A stretch of 9,153 nucleotides of DNA from NCBI GenBank assembly GCA_042091375.1, contig JBELHO010000085.1, positions 1 through 9,153 of the forward strand, given 5' to 3'. How positions within the stretch are numbered: the stretch's first letter is position 1; the number at the start of each line of letters is the position of its first letter. Both the position numbers and the translations under genes were made by a program. This DNA comes from JBELHO01 sp042091375 (GTDB lineage: Bacteria; Pseudomonadota; Gammaproteobacteria; Enterobacterales; Alteromonadaceae). Below, piece by piece: positions 1 through 7,314 of the stretch. Under the pieces are notes generated by a model. It ran no database searches. It was not told the DNA's origin and saw only the letters and a list, made by a program, of their open reading frames with translations.

Positions 1-71
1 CGCTGTTGCATTGATGTTGAATTAAATTAATCGTCTTTGCATTCACACTACGTTGTTGAGAGAAAATTCCA

Positions 72-239
72 GTGATTGATTTCGAGCAGAAAGAAAAACT
101 CGCATTTACCAATTTGAACATTGCTTTGTGCAATATCGAATTAGGCAACAAAGGCCTGGGAAATCTTTTTGCAATGTCACAAATCGACTGCTGGATTTTC
201 ACAACTCGTAGTGTTTTACAGAGGAAAGCTGCCTATTAG
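72..239 (+). CDS. Possible small ORF or gene remnant, GTG start, unknown
   Basis: From GTG at 72 to TAG at 237-239 this frame stays open for 55 codons after an in-frame stop at 57-59. The peptide begins VIDFEQKEKLAF and ends RSVLQRKAAY, and it reads like plausible protein with balanced charged and hydrophobic residues. I do not recognise a family. The upstream GAGAG (58-62) is a weak ribosome site. It could be a small protein, the decayed 3' end of a displaced gene, or chance. Its stop codon sits at the loop of the 227-246 hairpin. Confidence is low because length alone does not distinguish it from noise. Confidence 0.2.
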   Translation: MIDFEQKEKLAFTNLNIALCNIELGNKGLGNLFAMSQIDCWIFTTRSVLQRKAAY

Positions 240-246
240 GGCAGCT
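227..246 (+). terminator. Hairpin in leader, weak terminator candidate
   Basis: AGCTGCC (227-233) pairs perfectly with GGCAGCT (240-246), with a further T-G wobble leaving a four-base ATTA loop. The stem is GC-rich in an AT-rich stretch, so it should be stable in RNA. The downstream tract CACCTTTATC is only weakly T-rich, so it is a poor intrinsic terminator. It may end transcription from upstream, or be a structure in the 5' leader of the operon about 40 bases before the first start codon. Confidence 0.35.
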
Positions 247-285
247 CACCTTTATCTAAGCTCAATATATTTAACAATAAAAGTG

Positions 286-1545
286 ATGATTAAAATGGAT
301 GTATTAAAAAAGCAAACAGGAATTAAAAAACATAAATTAATTTACATGGTTGGCATGTGTTTGACTGTTGTTATTTGTTTTGCCCTAGCATACGTTTTTA
401 GTAATTTAACTTTGCGAATCAACCCTAAAAAAGTACAAATTGCCAACGTTGAATTCGGTGCACTGGAAGTCAAAGTGTCAGCATTTGGCAGCATCAAGTC
501 CAACCGTATAAACGTTATCTCAAACGACGTCGATGGCATTGTCACAGACGTGTTTGTCGAGGCGGGTGACTTTGTTAAAAAAGGGCAAATTATATTAAAA
601 CTCAAAAACCTAGAGCTAACTAATATTGTTGATGAATTATCTTGGGGATTGGAAGAACTCGATTCACAGCACAAGGAGCTAGAGTTAAAGAATAAAGCCT
701 TATTAATTAGGGAAGAGCTGGCACTTTTTGAAATTAAGAAGCAATTAGATATAAGCAAACTCAATTTAGAGGCACAAGAAAAGCTTATAAAGCTCGCCAG
801 TATAGTATCGAAAATTGATTATGAAAAGACCAAGTTAAACAACGCCATGTTGCAACGTCAATACCAATTGGCACAAACAAAATACCAACATCTCAAACAG
901 CAAATTGGATCTACCCTTCAAGCGCATTTAGCAAAAATCAATAAGAATCAAAAAATCCTTGCTCGGTCTGAAAAGCAAGTAGAGGGTTTGACCGTAAAAG
1001 CTGAGTTCAACGGGTACTTGGATCAGTTTGATCTTGAGGTTGGACAACAGTTATCCAAGGGTGAAAAGGTGGCACGTATCATAGGTAAAGGGGGTTTTTA
1101 TGCCGAACTCAATGTACCGGAATACAACGTAACGGCCGTAAAAGAGGGTCAACGTGCTGCTATTGAAATTCAAGGCGTTGTATTTGCAGGGGAAGTAACT
1201 CGTATTTCTCCATCAGTTAGTGAAGGAAGTGTCAAAGTCAATGTAAGTATTCATGAAAGTACAAACGCCACTCCCCGTTTAGAGCAGACCGTCGAGGGTA
1301 AAATTATCACTCAGAGTATTTCTTCCACTTATTTTGTCAGAAAACCCATATATGCCAGAGAAAACATTACCACAATGACCTTCGTCAACAGCGATACAGG
1401 AAAAATGTTCAGCCGTTTTCCAATGAGTTTTGGCCAACTGTCCGATGAATATATTGAGATCCTTTCTCAAGTTAAGGTGAATGACAAGATATTGATCTCT
1501 GATATCACCGAATACGCTAGCCACGAACAAATAGAAATTAATTAA
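286..1545 (+). CDS. HlyD/MacA-family periplasmic adaptor (membrane fusion protein)
   Basis: Adaptor subunit linking an inner-membrane ABC exporter to an outer-membrane channel. With this start it has 419 residues. A basic N-terminus (KKQ, KKHK) is followed by one membrane anchor at about 19-38. The first half of a lipoyl/biotinyl-like domain lies at about 83-108 (GIVTDVFVEAGDFVKKGQ). A long charged alpha-hairpin/coiled coil spans about 109-233, the second lipoyl half about 234-266 (NGYLDQFDLEVGQQLSKGEK), and beta-barrel and membrane-proximal domains follow to the end. This is the standard HlyD/MacA domain order. The frame is open back to ATG 169, but that would put about 40 unanchored residues before the basic-TM segment, so it is disfavoured. 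ATG 286 and ATG 295 are both possible, and neither has a strong Shine-Dalgarno; AAGTGA at 281-286 fits 295 best. The ABC ATPase follows 10 bases downstream. Confidence 0.88.
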   Translation: MIKMDVLKKQTGIKKHKLIYMVGMCLTVVICFALAYVFSNLTLRINPKKVQIANVEFGALEVKVSAFGSIKSNRINVISNDVDGIVTDVFVEAGDFVKKGQIILKLKNLELTNIVDELSWGLEELDSQHKELELKNKALLIREELALFEIKKQLDISKLNLEAQEKLIKLASIVSKIDYEKTKLNNAMLQRQYQLAQTKYQHLKQQIGSTLQAHLAKINKNQKILARSEKQVEGLTVKAEFNGYLDQFDLEVGQQLSKGEKVARIIGKGGFYAELNVPEYNVTAVKEGQRAAIEIQGVVFAGEVTRISPSVSEGSVKVNVSIHESTNATPRLEQTVEGKIITQSISSTYFVRKPIYARENITTMTFVNSDTGKMFSRFPMSFGQLSDEYIEILSQVKVNDKILISDITEYASHEQIEIN

Positions 1546-1555
1546 CAGGATAAAG

Positions 1556-2278
1556 ATGATGAATTTAATAAAACTAAACAAGATATCTAAGGTTTTCTCT
1601 ACCGAAGAAGTCGATACACATGCCCTTATCGACATAGATCTCACCTTTAATGAAGGTGAATTTATCTCAATCGTAGGTCCTTCTGGTTGTGGAAAATCTA
1701 CCCTGATGTCACTTATTGGCTTACTCGATAATGCAACTTCTGGAGGCTGCTTTTTCGATGGCATAGATATTACTCAGTTATCACAAAAGCAAAGAGCTCG
1801 CTTTAGAAACGATCAGCTTGGGTTTGTGTTTCAATCATTTAATTTAATTTCTGATCTAACCATATTTGAAAATATAGAATTGCCGTTAATTTATCAGGGG
1901 AAATTAAACAAACAACAAAGAAAAATCAAAGTTGAACAAGCCTTATCAAAGGTGGAAATGAGTCACCGTGCCAAACATTTTCCAAGTCAGTTGTCGGGCG
2001 GACAGCAACAAAGAATTGCAGTAGCTAGAGCTATTGTTGGTGAGCCCATGTTGATCCTGGCCGATGAACCAACCGGAAACTTAGATTCCAAAAATGCGCA
2101 GATTGTCATGGATTTATTACTCAAGCTAAATGCTGAAGGTACTACGGTAATTATGGTAACCCATGATCCACAACTTCCTTATGAGATTGGCCGTGTCGTC
2201 GAACTTAAAGACGGCAATGTAATTAATGATACAAAACAAACTACTTCTATGCCTGAACTGGAATTGGTGAACACATGA
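1556..2278 (+). CDS. ABC transporter ATP-binding protein, LolD/MacB type
   Basis: Cytoplasmic ATPase that powers the adjacent FtsX-type permease. Every catalytic motif is intact: Walker A GPSGCGKST (41-49), Q-loop Gln93 in FVFQSF, signature LSGGQQQR (146-153), Walker B LILADE (166-171), D-loop NLDSKN (175-180) and H-loop His203 in VTHDP. The length of 240 residues and the sequence style match the LolD/MacB N-domain (type VII ABC) group. Ribosome site AGGA is at 1547-1550. ATG 1556 and ATG 1559 are adjacent, and 1559 has the more usual 8-base spacing. Its stop overlaps the permease start (ATGA, 2275-2278), indicating translational coupling. The substrate cannot be read from the sequence; LolCDE-type lipoprotein release is less likely because the permease is a single duplicated protein and an adaptor is present. 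Confidence 0.95.
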   Translation: MMNLIKLNKISKVFSTEEVDTHALIDIDLTFNEGEFISIVGPSGCGKSTLMSLIGLLDNATSGGCFFDGIDITQLSQKQRARFRNDQLGFVFQSFNLISDLTIFENIELPLIYQGKLNKQQRKIKVEQALSKVEMSHRAKHFPSQLSGGQQQRIAVARAIVGEPMLILADEPTGNLDSKNAQIVMDLLLKLNAEGTTVIMVTHDPQLPYEIGRVVELKDGNVINDTKQTTSMPELELVNT

Positions 2279-4671
2279 ATGCTTTACTTGAACTCTCACA
2301 ACAATCCAAATTTTTAGTGCGTAACATGAAGTTCACATTGTCCACGACAGTGGTAATGTCGATGGGTTTTACCATGGCGTTATTTTTATTTGGATTTGTT
2401 CACTCCACTATGTATTCGGAATTGCCTTTTAAAGATGGTCAACAAATAAGGGTCATCGACAGTATAGAAAAAGGCGTTGCTTACTCGGGCAATAGTGTTC
2501 CCCATTACATTTACAACGACTTTAAAAACCAAGTTTCTTCATTACAGCAAATTAGTGCCTTTAAGTCTTCACTGGTGACTGTCGCTATGCCAGATCAAGT
2601 GAGAAAATATATTGCCGCATACAGTGAGCCAATGATGTTCTCTTTGTTAGGTGTACCTACTTTACACGGCGAAACCCTAAACAAAGCACATATTTCAAAC
2701 CGTGAGCATGTAGTTTTACTAAGTGAATCAACTGCATTAGAGATGTTTGGTGATGCTGCTTTAGCCGTTGGCAAAAACCTTAATATCAGGGATCAAGCTT
2801 ATCGAGTTATTGGGGTCATGCCAGGTTCTTTTAAGTTTCCTAGGGCGACAGATTTATGGTTGCCACTTGCAGATATTACCACACAGTTTAATCGCGGTGA
2901 CGAGGGCAATGTATCGGTATTTGGTGCTCTGACAGCTGGAATTTCAGATCGCCAGCTCAACAATGAATTGTCTATCTTCATGGATAACTTGCGCTCAGTA
3001 CATGCTGACACATATGAAGATACAGAACTTCAAGCGCGTCGCTTCCAAGATGCATTTTTAGGCAGCGCTGGAGAAGTTATGGCAATTTCAATTGAAGCAG
3101 CGGCCTTACTTATTTTGCTTTTAGCCTCAGTAAACGCCAGTAATTTACTGTATTTGCGTGCCCTTAAAAGAAAGCGTGAGTCATCGATACGATTAGCAAT
3201 CGGAGCCAGTCCTTCAAGACTCTTCCTGCAAATGATTTTGGAAAGTGTGCTTATTTGCCTATTAAGCGTTGGCATTTCGATTATTGCCAGTCATTTTTTA
3301 CTGCAATACCTAAATGAACATATTGCAGATGCAGTGGCTTTTTCAATTCCTTTTTGGTGGAACTTTCAACTAACCCCATCATTGTTATTGATAGCTGTTA
3401 TTTCTGCCTTCTGTATTGCTTTAGTCGCCGGTGTTTTTCCCGCTTGGAAGATGTCTAAAGCGAAATTTGTCAACACCGATGTAAATGACAACAAAACGAG
3501 CATCACCAAATCCAGTAAGCTAATATTAATCGTCGAGGTGTTTCTTGCTTCCGCCTTATTATTGGTGTCAGCGGCATTTGTTTTTACGGTAAATAAACAA
3601 AATCAACAGGACTTTCGCTTCAATGCTGAGACGATTTTAAGTGCAAGGATTTCGCTACAAAATAATGACTTCGATAACAAGAACAAGGTCTCGAATTATT
3701 ATCAAGAATTTGAGCATAGGATTAACGAAGTTGCACCTAACAGTAGACTAGCTTTTAGCTCTGCATTACCTGCTCACAATACCAATAAAACACCTTTGTT
3801 TATTGATGGCGCCGGTGCTGGTGCTGAATTTCCATCAGTAAAAACAGTTAAAGTGTCTAATGAGTTTTTTAATAGTTTGCAACTATCTGTTTTGCAAGGA
3901 CGAAGCTTTAACCATACAGAGAAGCCACAAACACCAGCTGTAGCTGTGGTATCTCAAGCTTTTGCAAAGGTGTATTTCGGCGATTTAAACGCGGTTGGAA
4001 AACGAATTAAGTTGCACAAAGAAGACACCAATTGGTATGAAATTATAGGTGTTGTCGAAAACATCCCGTTTGGCGAAACCTTTGACAATAAGACAAAAAA
4101 TCAGGTGGTTTTCACCTCTTTGAGACAATCCCCAGAAAATGTCTTTAATGTTCTAATAAGCTCTTCCGGTGACCCTTACTCGTTGGCCCACACACTGCGT
4201 TCAGTGGCTGCGCAAGTCAATAATAAAGTTGCACCATATCGAATAAAGAGCCTCGCAGATGCCATTGATCAGAACAGAGCAAGTATCCTTTACATTACCA
4301 AAATGTTCATCTTCCTGTCGCTAGTCGCCTTAGTCCTAACCTTAAGTGGCGTGTACAGTGTGGTATCAAATATTATCATCAGTAAATCCAAAGAAATCAG
4401 TATACGCATTGCGCTTGGCGCGAGTTATCGGAGGATTTTCAGCTTCATCTCGTCAGGTATTCTAATGCAAAGCACCATTGGTCTGCTGGTAGGTATTGGA
4501 CTAGCAAGCTTTTTACTGATCAACTTGGCTCGCTTACAAATTGTAATTTACAACCCTGGGATAGCGGTTTTGTTATCACTTGTCTTCCTCGCAGTGGTAA
4601 TGACTGCCATCGCAATTCCCACACTTAAAGTACTGCAATCACCGCCAAGTGATGCATTACGTCAAGAATAA
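2275..4671 (+). CDS. Double-FtsX ABC permease, MacB-like / ADOP-type
   Basis: Inner-membrane permease of 798 residues made of two MacB/FtsX-like units in tandem, each with a periplasmic core domain. Predicted membrane segments lie at about 24-44, 271-293, 319-343, 367-391, 416-438, 672-698, 725-750 and 760-784, giving eight in total. The hallmark FtsX coupling motif after the second helix of each unit appears twice: RESSIRLAIGASPSRLF (301-317) and KEISIRIALGASYRRIF (706-722). Large periplasmic domains occupy about 45-270 and 439-671. This is the architecture of duplicated permeases that pair with a separate ATPase, unlike MacB, which carries its ATPase fused. It is translated from an ATGA overlap with the ATPase gene. 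The ketoacyl synthase gene begins 25 bases after it, tying export to the biosynthetic genes. The substrate is not deducible; a lipid-like or small amphipathic product is an inference from context. Confidence 0.93.
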   Translation: MNALLELSQQSKFLVRNMKFTLSTTVVMSMGFTMALFLFGFVHSTMYSELPFKDGQQIRVIDSIEKGVAYSGNSVPHYIYNDFKNQVSSLQQISAFKSSLVTVAMPDQVRKYIAAYSEPMMFSLLGVPTLHGETLNKAHISNREHVVLLSESTALEMFGDAALAVGKNLNIRDQAYRVIGVMPGSFKFPRATDLWLPLADITTQFNRGDEGNVSVFGALTAGISDRQLNNELSIFMDNLRSVHADTYEDTELQARRFQDAFLGSAGEVMAISIEAAALLILLLASVNASNLLYLRALKRKRESSIRLAIGASPSRLFLQMILESVLICLLSVGISIIASHFLLQYLNEHIADAVAFSIPFWWNFQLTPSLLLIAVISAFCIALVAGVFPAWKMSKAKFVNTDVNDNKTSITKSSKLILIVEVFLASALLLVSAAFVFTVNKQNQQDFRFNAETILSARISLQNNDFDNKNKVSNYYQEFEHRINEVAPNSRLAFSSALPAHNTNKTPLFIDGAGAGAEFPSVKTVKVSNEFFNSLQLSVLQGRSFNHTEKPQTPAVAVVSQAFAKVYFGDLNAVGKRIKLHKEDTNWYEIIGVVENIPFGETFDNKTKNQVVFTSLRQSPENVFNVLISSSGDPYSLAHTLRSVAAQVNNKVAPYRIKSLADAIDQNRASILYITKMFIFLSLVALVLTLSGVYSVVSNIIISKSKEISIRIALGASYRRIFSFISSGILMQSTIGLLVGIGLASFLLINLARLQIVIYNPGIAVLLSLVFLAVVMTAIAIPTLKVLQSPPSDALRQE

Positions 4672-4684
4672 ACAACTTAGATAC

Positions 4685-4688
4685 AGGA
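4685..4688 (+). promoter_or_regulatory. Ribosome binding site deciding the ketoacyl synthase start
   Basis: AGGA lies 8 bases before ATG 4697. The frame is also open to an upstream ATG at 4649 inside the permease gene, but that would add 16 atypical residues before the conserved KS N-terminus (RVVITGYGAISSMG). The ribosome site and the family N-terminus both favour 4697. Confidence 0.7.
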
Positions 4689-4696
4689 ATATAATA

Positions 4697-5941
4697 ATGA
4701 AAAACGATAAAAGAGTGGTAATAACCGGGTACGGTGCAATTTCTTCGATGGGTAACAATACAGATGAAATTTGGAAAAACCTACTTAATTACCAGGTGGG
4801 TTATCGCTACTTCGATTTCTCCGAGCGCGACACCCATGCTAAATTTTTTGGGTTCTTTGATTTAGATAAATCCTTGCTAAAAGGTATTTCAAAAAAGTTG
4901 CTGAAGCAATCGCCATTGTTTGCAAAATACAGTCTCATCGCAGCACAAGAGGCGATCAATATGGCTCTTAATGGCCAAGCTCTAGATCAAGTCGCAAGTG
5001 ACTTTGAGCGAGGAACAATCATAGGCACTGGATACGGGCCAATAGATTCAATTGTCGGCAATTCAAAGCAGTGGTATCAAGACAGCTATGCTTCTTCTTA
5101 TAGTAACGTGATGTCAATGAAGAGCATTGCTAGTGCAGTTGTATCGATGAATTGGAATTTGCGTGGAATGCAAGGCACTCCTGTTGCTGCATGCGCTACA
5201 GGTAGTATAGCTGTTGGAGAAGCGTACGAGGCAATAAAATCTGGTCGTGCAAAATTTATTGTGGCTGGCGGAGCTGAATCCATTAAAAGCGACTACTCAC
5301 TTTGGTCAATAGACACTATTCAAGCACTCAACAAGTCACAACAAGAACAGGATCTGGCGTCATGCCCTTTTGACTCTAACCGTTCTGGATTTGTATTATC
5401 TGAGGGTGCCGCAGTACTTTGTTTGGAAGACTATGACAATGCTAAGGCACGCGGAGCTAATATTTTAGCCGAGGTAGTCGGCTATGCTAATTATTCTGAT
5501 TGTCATGACATGACTGCACCTGCCGAGGATTTATTAGCACGAGTTAATGTTATTAAAGACCTGTGTCATCAGGTTGGTCGATTACCTGATTATGTAAACT
5601 TACACGGTACTTCGACTCCTCTCAATGACAGAAATGAAACCGCTGCATTTAAAAAAGCGATGGGCAATACGGCATATGAAATCCCTATGTCCAGCACCAA
5701 ATCTTATACTGGGCATTTAATTGCTGCAGCCGGCTCCATAGAGACTATTTTCTGTATCAAAGGTATGCAAGAAAACATCATACCGGCAACTCGGAACCTT
5801 CATAATCCAGATCCAGAGTGTGATCTTAATTATGTCCCAAATCAACACATAACTGATCACCAATACGATTTAGCAATGAATATAAGCTTTGGTTTTGGTG
5901 GTACTAACGCTGGCTTGATGGTGAAAAAATATGTTGCATAG
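4697..5941 (+). CDS. 3-oxoacyl-ACP synthase, FabF/KAS II type
   Basis: Condensing enzyme that adds a two-carbon unit from malonyl-ACP to an acyl chain. It has 414 residues, the usual FabF length. The complete Cys-His-His triad is visible: Cys166 in VAACATGS, His303 in HGTSTPLND, and His340 in STKSYTGHLIAAAGS, with the conserved Lys335 just before. The N-terminus VVITGYGAISSMGNN and the C-terminal glycine loop NISFGFGGTNAG are typical of FabF/FabB. Because the active-site Cys is present it is a true synthase rather than a chain-length factor, and no partner KS is beside it. It is the only KS in the window, next to a hotdog protein and two ACPs, so it most likely serves a dedicated pathway rather than housekeeping fatty-acid synthesis, where fabF usually follows acpP and fabG. 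Its last 11 bases overlap the next gene. Chain length and primer cannot be read. Confidence 0.94.
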   Translation: MKNDKRVVITGYGAISSMGNNTDEIWKNLLNYQVGYRYFDFSERDTHAKFFGFFDLDKSLLKGISKKLLKQSPLFAKYSLIAAQEAINMALNGQALDQVASDFERGTIIGTGYGPIDSIVGNSKQWYQDSYASSYSNVMSMKSIASAVVSMNWNLRGMQGTPVAACATGSIAVGEAYEAIKSGRAKFIVAGGAESIKSDYSLWSIDTIQALNKSQQEQDLASCPFDSNRSGFVLSEGAAVLCLEDYDNAKARGANILAEVVGYANYSDCHDMTAPAEDLLARVNVIKDLCHQVGRLPDYVNLHGTSTPLNDRNETAAFKKAMGNTAYEIPMSSTKSYTGHLIAAAGSIETIFCIKGMQENIIPATRNLHNPDPECDLNYVPNQHITDHQYDLAMNISFGFGGTNAGLMVKKYVA

Positions 5942-6731
5942 CCAAATCAAATTAAGTCAAGGGGATTTAATCAACTGGGCAGCATTCTCCAACGACAATA
6001 ATCCTATTCACTTTAATTTGGACGCTGCCAAACAAGTGAATTTAGATAGCATAGTAGCACACGGTAAATTGGCGTTGCTTCCAGTCAAGGCTGGGGTAAG
6101 TGATTTACTCTCTGCTGACAATAATGGTTTTTACAACTTTAAAGCCATGTTCCGTTCACCTGTTAAATGTGAAAGCACGGTTAAATTGAGCATAGAACAA
6201 AAACACCAACGCACGCGTTTTAACTTAATGGAATTAGAAAATAATAACAGCTGTATAAAGGGAGGTGTTAGTGAAGATGAACTACCCAAACTTGAATCAC
6301 CCATATTAAACGGTGTGCTCAACGCAAGTGAGGTAAAGAAAAATACTGAACTGTTCACTGCATTATTTCCCAACTACTGTGTCGATTGGATAGTGGTTGA
6401 GAGTCTGTTATTTAGCCAATTGGTGGAAAACCATTTGGATCAATTACTATCAACTTATGCACTGAAAAAAACCGTGGATATTAAATCTGGTGCGGCGGAT
6501 CGTGAAAGTAACAGTTTCGTGATGCAAACCAATCAAGAAACCTTCTTTGCTGCTAATTTAGTTGGAAATGATTTAACGGCTAATTGTCAGTCAAGCTTTG
6601 AACTGCAATATCAGATAGGCAACCTTGTCTATTTTCCATCGGATAAAAATGATGTGTGCTCATTAGATATCGCCATTTCCATTAATGGTGAGATGAGTAT
6701 GCTAACTCGTTACGGATTTATATTAATTTAA
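5931..6731 (+). CDS. MaoC-like hotdog dehydratase with long C-terminal extension
   Basis: Probably dehydrates 3-hydroxyacyl-ACP to the trans-2-enoyl form. The N-terminal ~110 residues carry the (R)-hydratase/MaoC signature: FSNDNNPIHFN (19-29) with the Asp22/His27 pair corresponding to the family's catalytic D...H, then the conserved AHG (43-45). At 266 residues it is about twice a single hotdog enzyme. The second half is less clear: NTELFTALFP...VVESLL (138-160) resembles the FabA/FabZ active-site helix region (NEPFFxGHFP...LILEA), but the FabZ His position is Leu and the spacing is two residues short, so a degenerate second hotdog is my inference. The start overlaps the KS stop by 11 bases, with GGTGA at 5920-5924 as ribosome site. 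Alternatives are an (R)-specific enoyl-ACP hydratase acting in the reverse direction or a non-catalytic KS partner. Confidence 0.75.
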   Translation: MLHSQIKLSQGDLINWAAFSNDNNPIHFNLDAAKQVNLDSIVAHGKLALLPVKAGVSDLLSADNNGFYNFKAMFRSPVKCESTVKLSIEQKHQRTRFNLMELENNNSCIKGGVSEDELPKLESPILNGVLNASEVKKNTELFTALFPNYCVDWIVVESLLFSQLVENHLDQLLSTYALKKTVDIKSGAADRESNSFVMQTNQETFFAANLVGNDLTANCQSSFELQYQIGNLVYFPSDKNDVCSLDIAISINGEMSMLTRYGFILI

Positions 6732-6759
6732 CATAACAACAACAAAGGAAATATCCAAC

Positions 6760-7023
6760 ATGTCTACATTTAAACAAGTATATCAAGCCATAGCCGACGT
6801 AATTCTCGAAGTGAGTGACATCGAAGAAGAAGAACTTTCACCGAAATCAACATTTGAAGAAGTAGAAATTGACAGTATTGATTTTATTGAATTGGGTTTT
6901 ATGGTGAAAAAGAACTTCAAGTTATCAATTGATACGGCGTTATTCGAATCTGGTCAGGTAAATAATATCCAAGAGTTATGTGATCACATTATTGGTAATA
7001 TGCCGCAGTCTGTTAATGCTTGA
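6760..7023 (+). CDS. Acyl carrier protein 1
   Basis: Small acidic four-helix carrier (87 residues) that holds the growing acyl chain on a phosphopantetheine arm. The attachment residue is Ser39 in the motif EIDSIDFIELG, a variant of the usual DSLD. The sequence is rich in Glu around 21-36 and ends with a helix containing NNIQELCDHI. Ribosome site AAGGAA (6745-6750) lies 9 bases before the start. It is one of two adjacent paralogous carriers and shares about 70% of residues with the next gene (counted by hand). Its position inside the KS-dehydratase-reductase set points to a pathway-specific carrier rather than housekeeping AcpP, which normally has the DSLD motif and lies between fabG and fabF. 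Confidence 0.93.
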   Translation: MSTFKQVYQAIADVILEVSDIEEEELSPKSTFEEVEIDSIDFIELGFMVKKNFKLSIDTALFESGQVNNIQELCDHIIGNMPQSVNA

Positions 7024-7041
7024 TCAAGGGGGAAAGCAATT

Positions 7042-7299
7042 ATGTCTTTTCAAAAAGTTTATAGTGCCATTACTGACCTTATTCTTGAAGTGAGTGATAT
7101 TGAAGAACAAGAGTTATCACCAGCCTCTTCATTCGAAGAAGTGGACATGGATAGCATCGATATGATCGAATTGGGTTTTATGGTTAAAAGGACCTTTAAT
7201 CTGGCTATTGATGGCGCATTATTTGAGTCAGGCGAATTAAATAATATTCAACAATTATGTGATTACATCGTTGGCAAAATGTCACTTGAAATGCACTAG
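7042..7299 (+). CDS. Acyl carrier protein 2 (paralogue of the preceding gene)
   Basis: Second phosphopantetheine carrier, 85 residues, with attachment Ser38 in DMDSIDMIELG. Helices and loop lengths match ACP 1 except for one missing residue near the N-terminus and a different tail. Most differences are conservative (D/E, I/M, K/R, V/L), which suggests both copies are under purifying selection. A strong ribosome site (AAGGGGG, 7026-7032) lies in the 18-base gap after ACP 1, and AGGAG at 7302-7306 after it serves the next gene. Two carriers may raise flux or be specialised, for example one for elongation and one for presenting the chain to the dioxygenase; the sequence does not decide this. Confidence 0.93.
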   Translation: MSFQKVYSAITDLILEVSDIEEQELSPASSFEEVDMDSIDMIELGFMVKRTFNLAIDGALFESGELNNIQQLCDYIVGKMSLEMH

Positions 7300-7314
7300 A
7301 AAGGAGAAAAATTC

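Larger units (their letters stand above)
1..285. other. Leader region upstream of the operon
   Basis: No confident gene lies in this stretch. It holds a 55-codon open frame (72-239), a hairpin (227-246) and a short ATTGC/GCAAT inverted repeat (120-124 and 130-134). The operon promoter should be here, but I find no convincing -35/-10 pair. TTGCAA at 168-173 with TGGATT 17 bases downstream, and TATATT at 266-271 without a good -35, are the only weak candidates. No operator-like palindrome or riboswitch fold was recognised. Confidence 0.5.
6760..7299 (+). repeat. Tandem gene duplication of the ACP
   Basis: The two ACP genes align at a constant offset of 279 bases after a one-codon gap near the start. 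A 17-base stretch, GAATTGGGTTTTATGGT, is identical at 6889-6905 and 7168-7184, and GAAGTGAGTGA recurs at 6808 and 7087. Other positions differ mainly at third bases or give conservative changes, so the duplication is not recent. Confidence 0.8.

Noticed and set aside
168..196. Sigma70 promoter TTGCAA - 17 bases - TGGATT
   Set aside because: The -35 is fair, but the -10 matches only three of six consensus bases; in AT-rich DNA this is expected by chance.
169..285. ATG 169 as start of the adaptor gene
   Set aside because: It would add 39 residues ahead of the basic, membrane-anchoring N-terminus typical of HlyD-type adaptors, spans the 227-246 hairpin and has no ribosome site. Starts at 286 or 295 fit the family.
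2799..3275. Reverse-strand open frames inside the permease and similar ones inside the adaptor, ATPase, KS and hotdog genes
   Set aside because: They lie wholly or mostly antisense to genes with clear family motifs, have no recognisable domains and are low-complexity Ser/Leu-rich, as expected of antisense shadows.
1556..4671. LolCDE lipoprotein-release system
   Set aside because: LolCDE has two separate permeases and no HlyD-type adaptor in its operon; here the permease is one duplicated protein preceded by an adaptor gene.
4649..4696. ATG 4649 as start of the ketoacyl synthase
   Set aside because: It lies inside the permease gene and adds 16 residues before the conserved KS N-terminus; ATG 4697 has AGGA at the right distance and gives the normal FabF length.
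4697..5941. Chain-length factor (inactive KS partner)
   Set aside because: The active-site Cys166 and both His residues are present, so it should be an active synthase.
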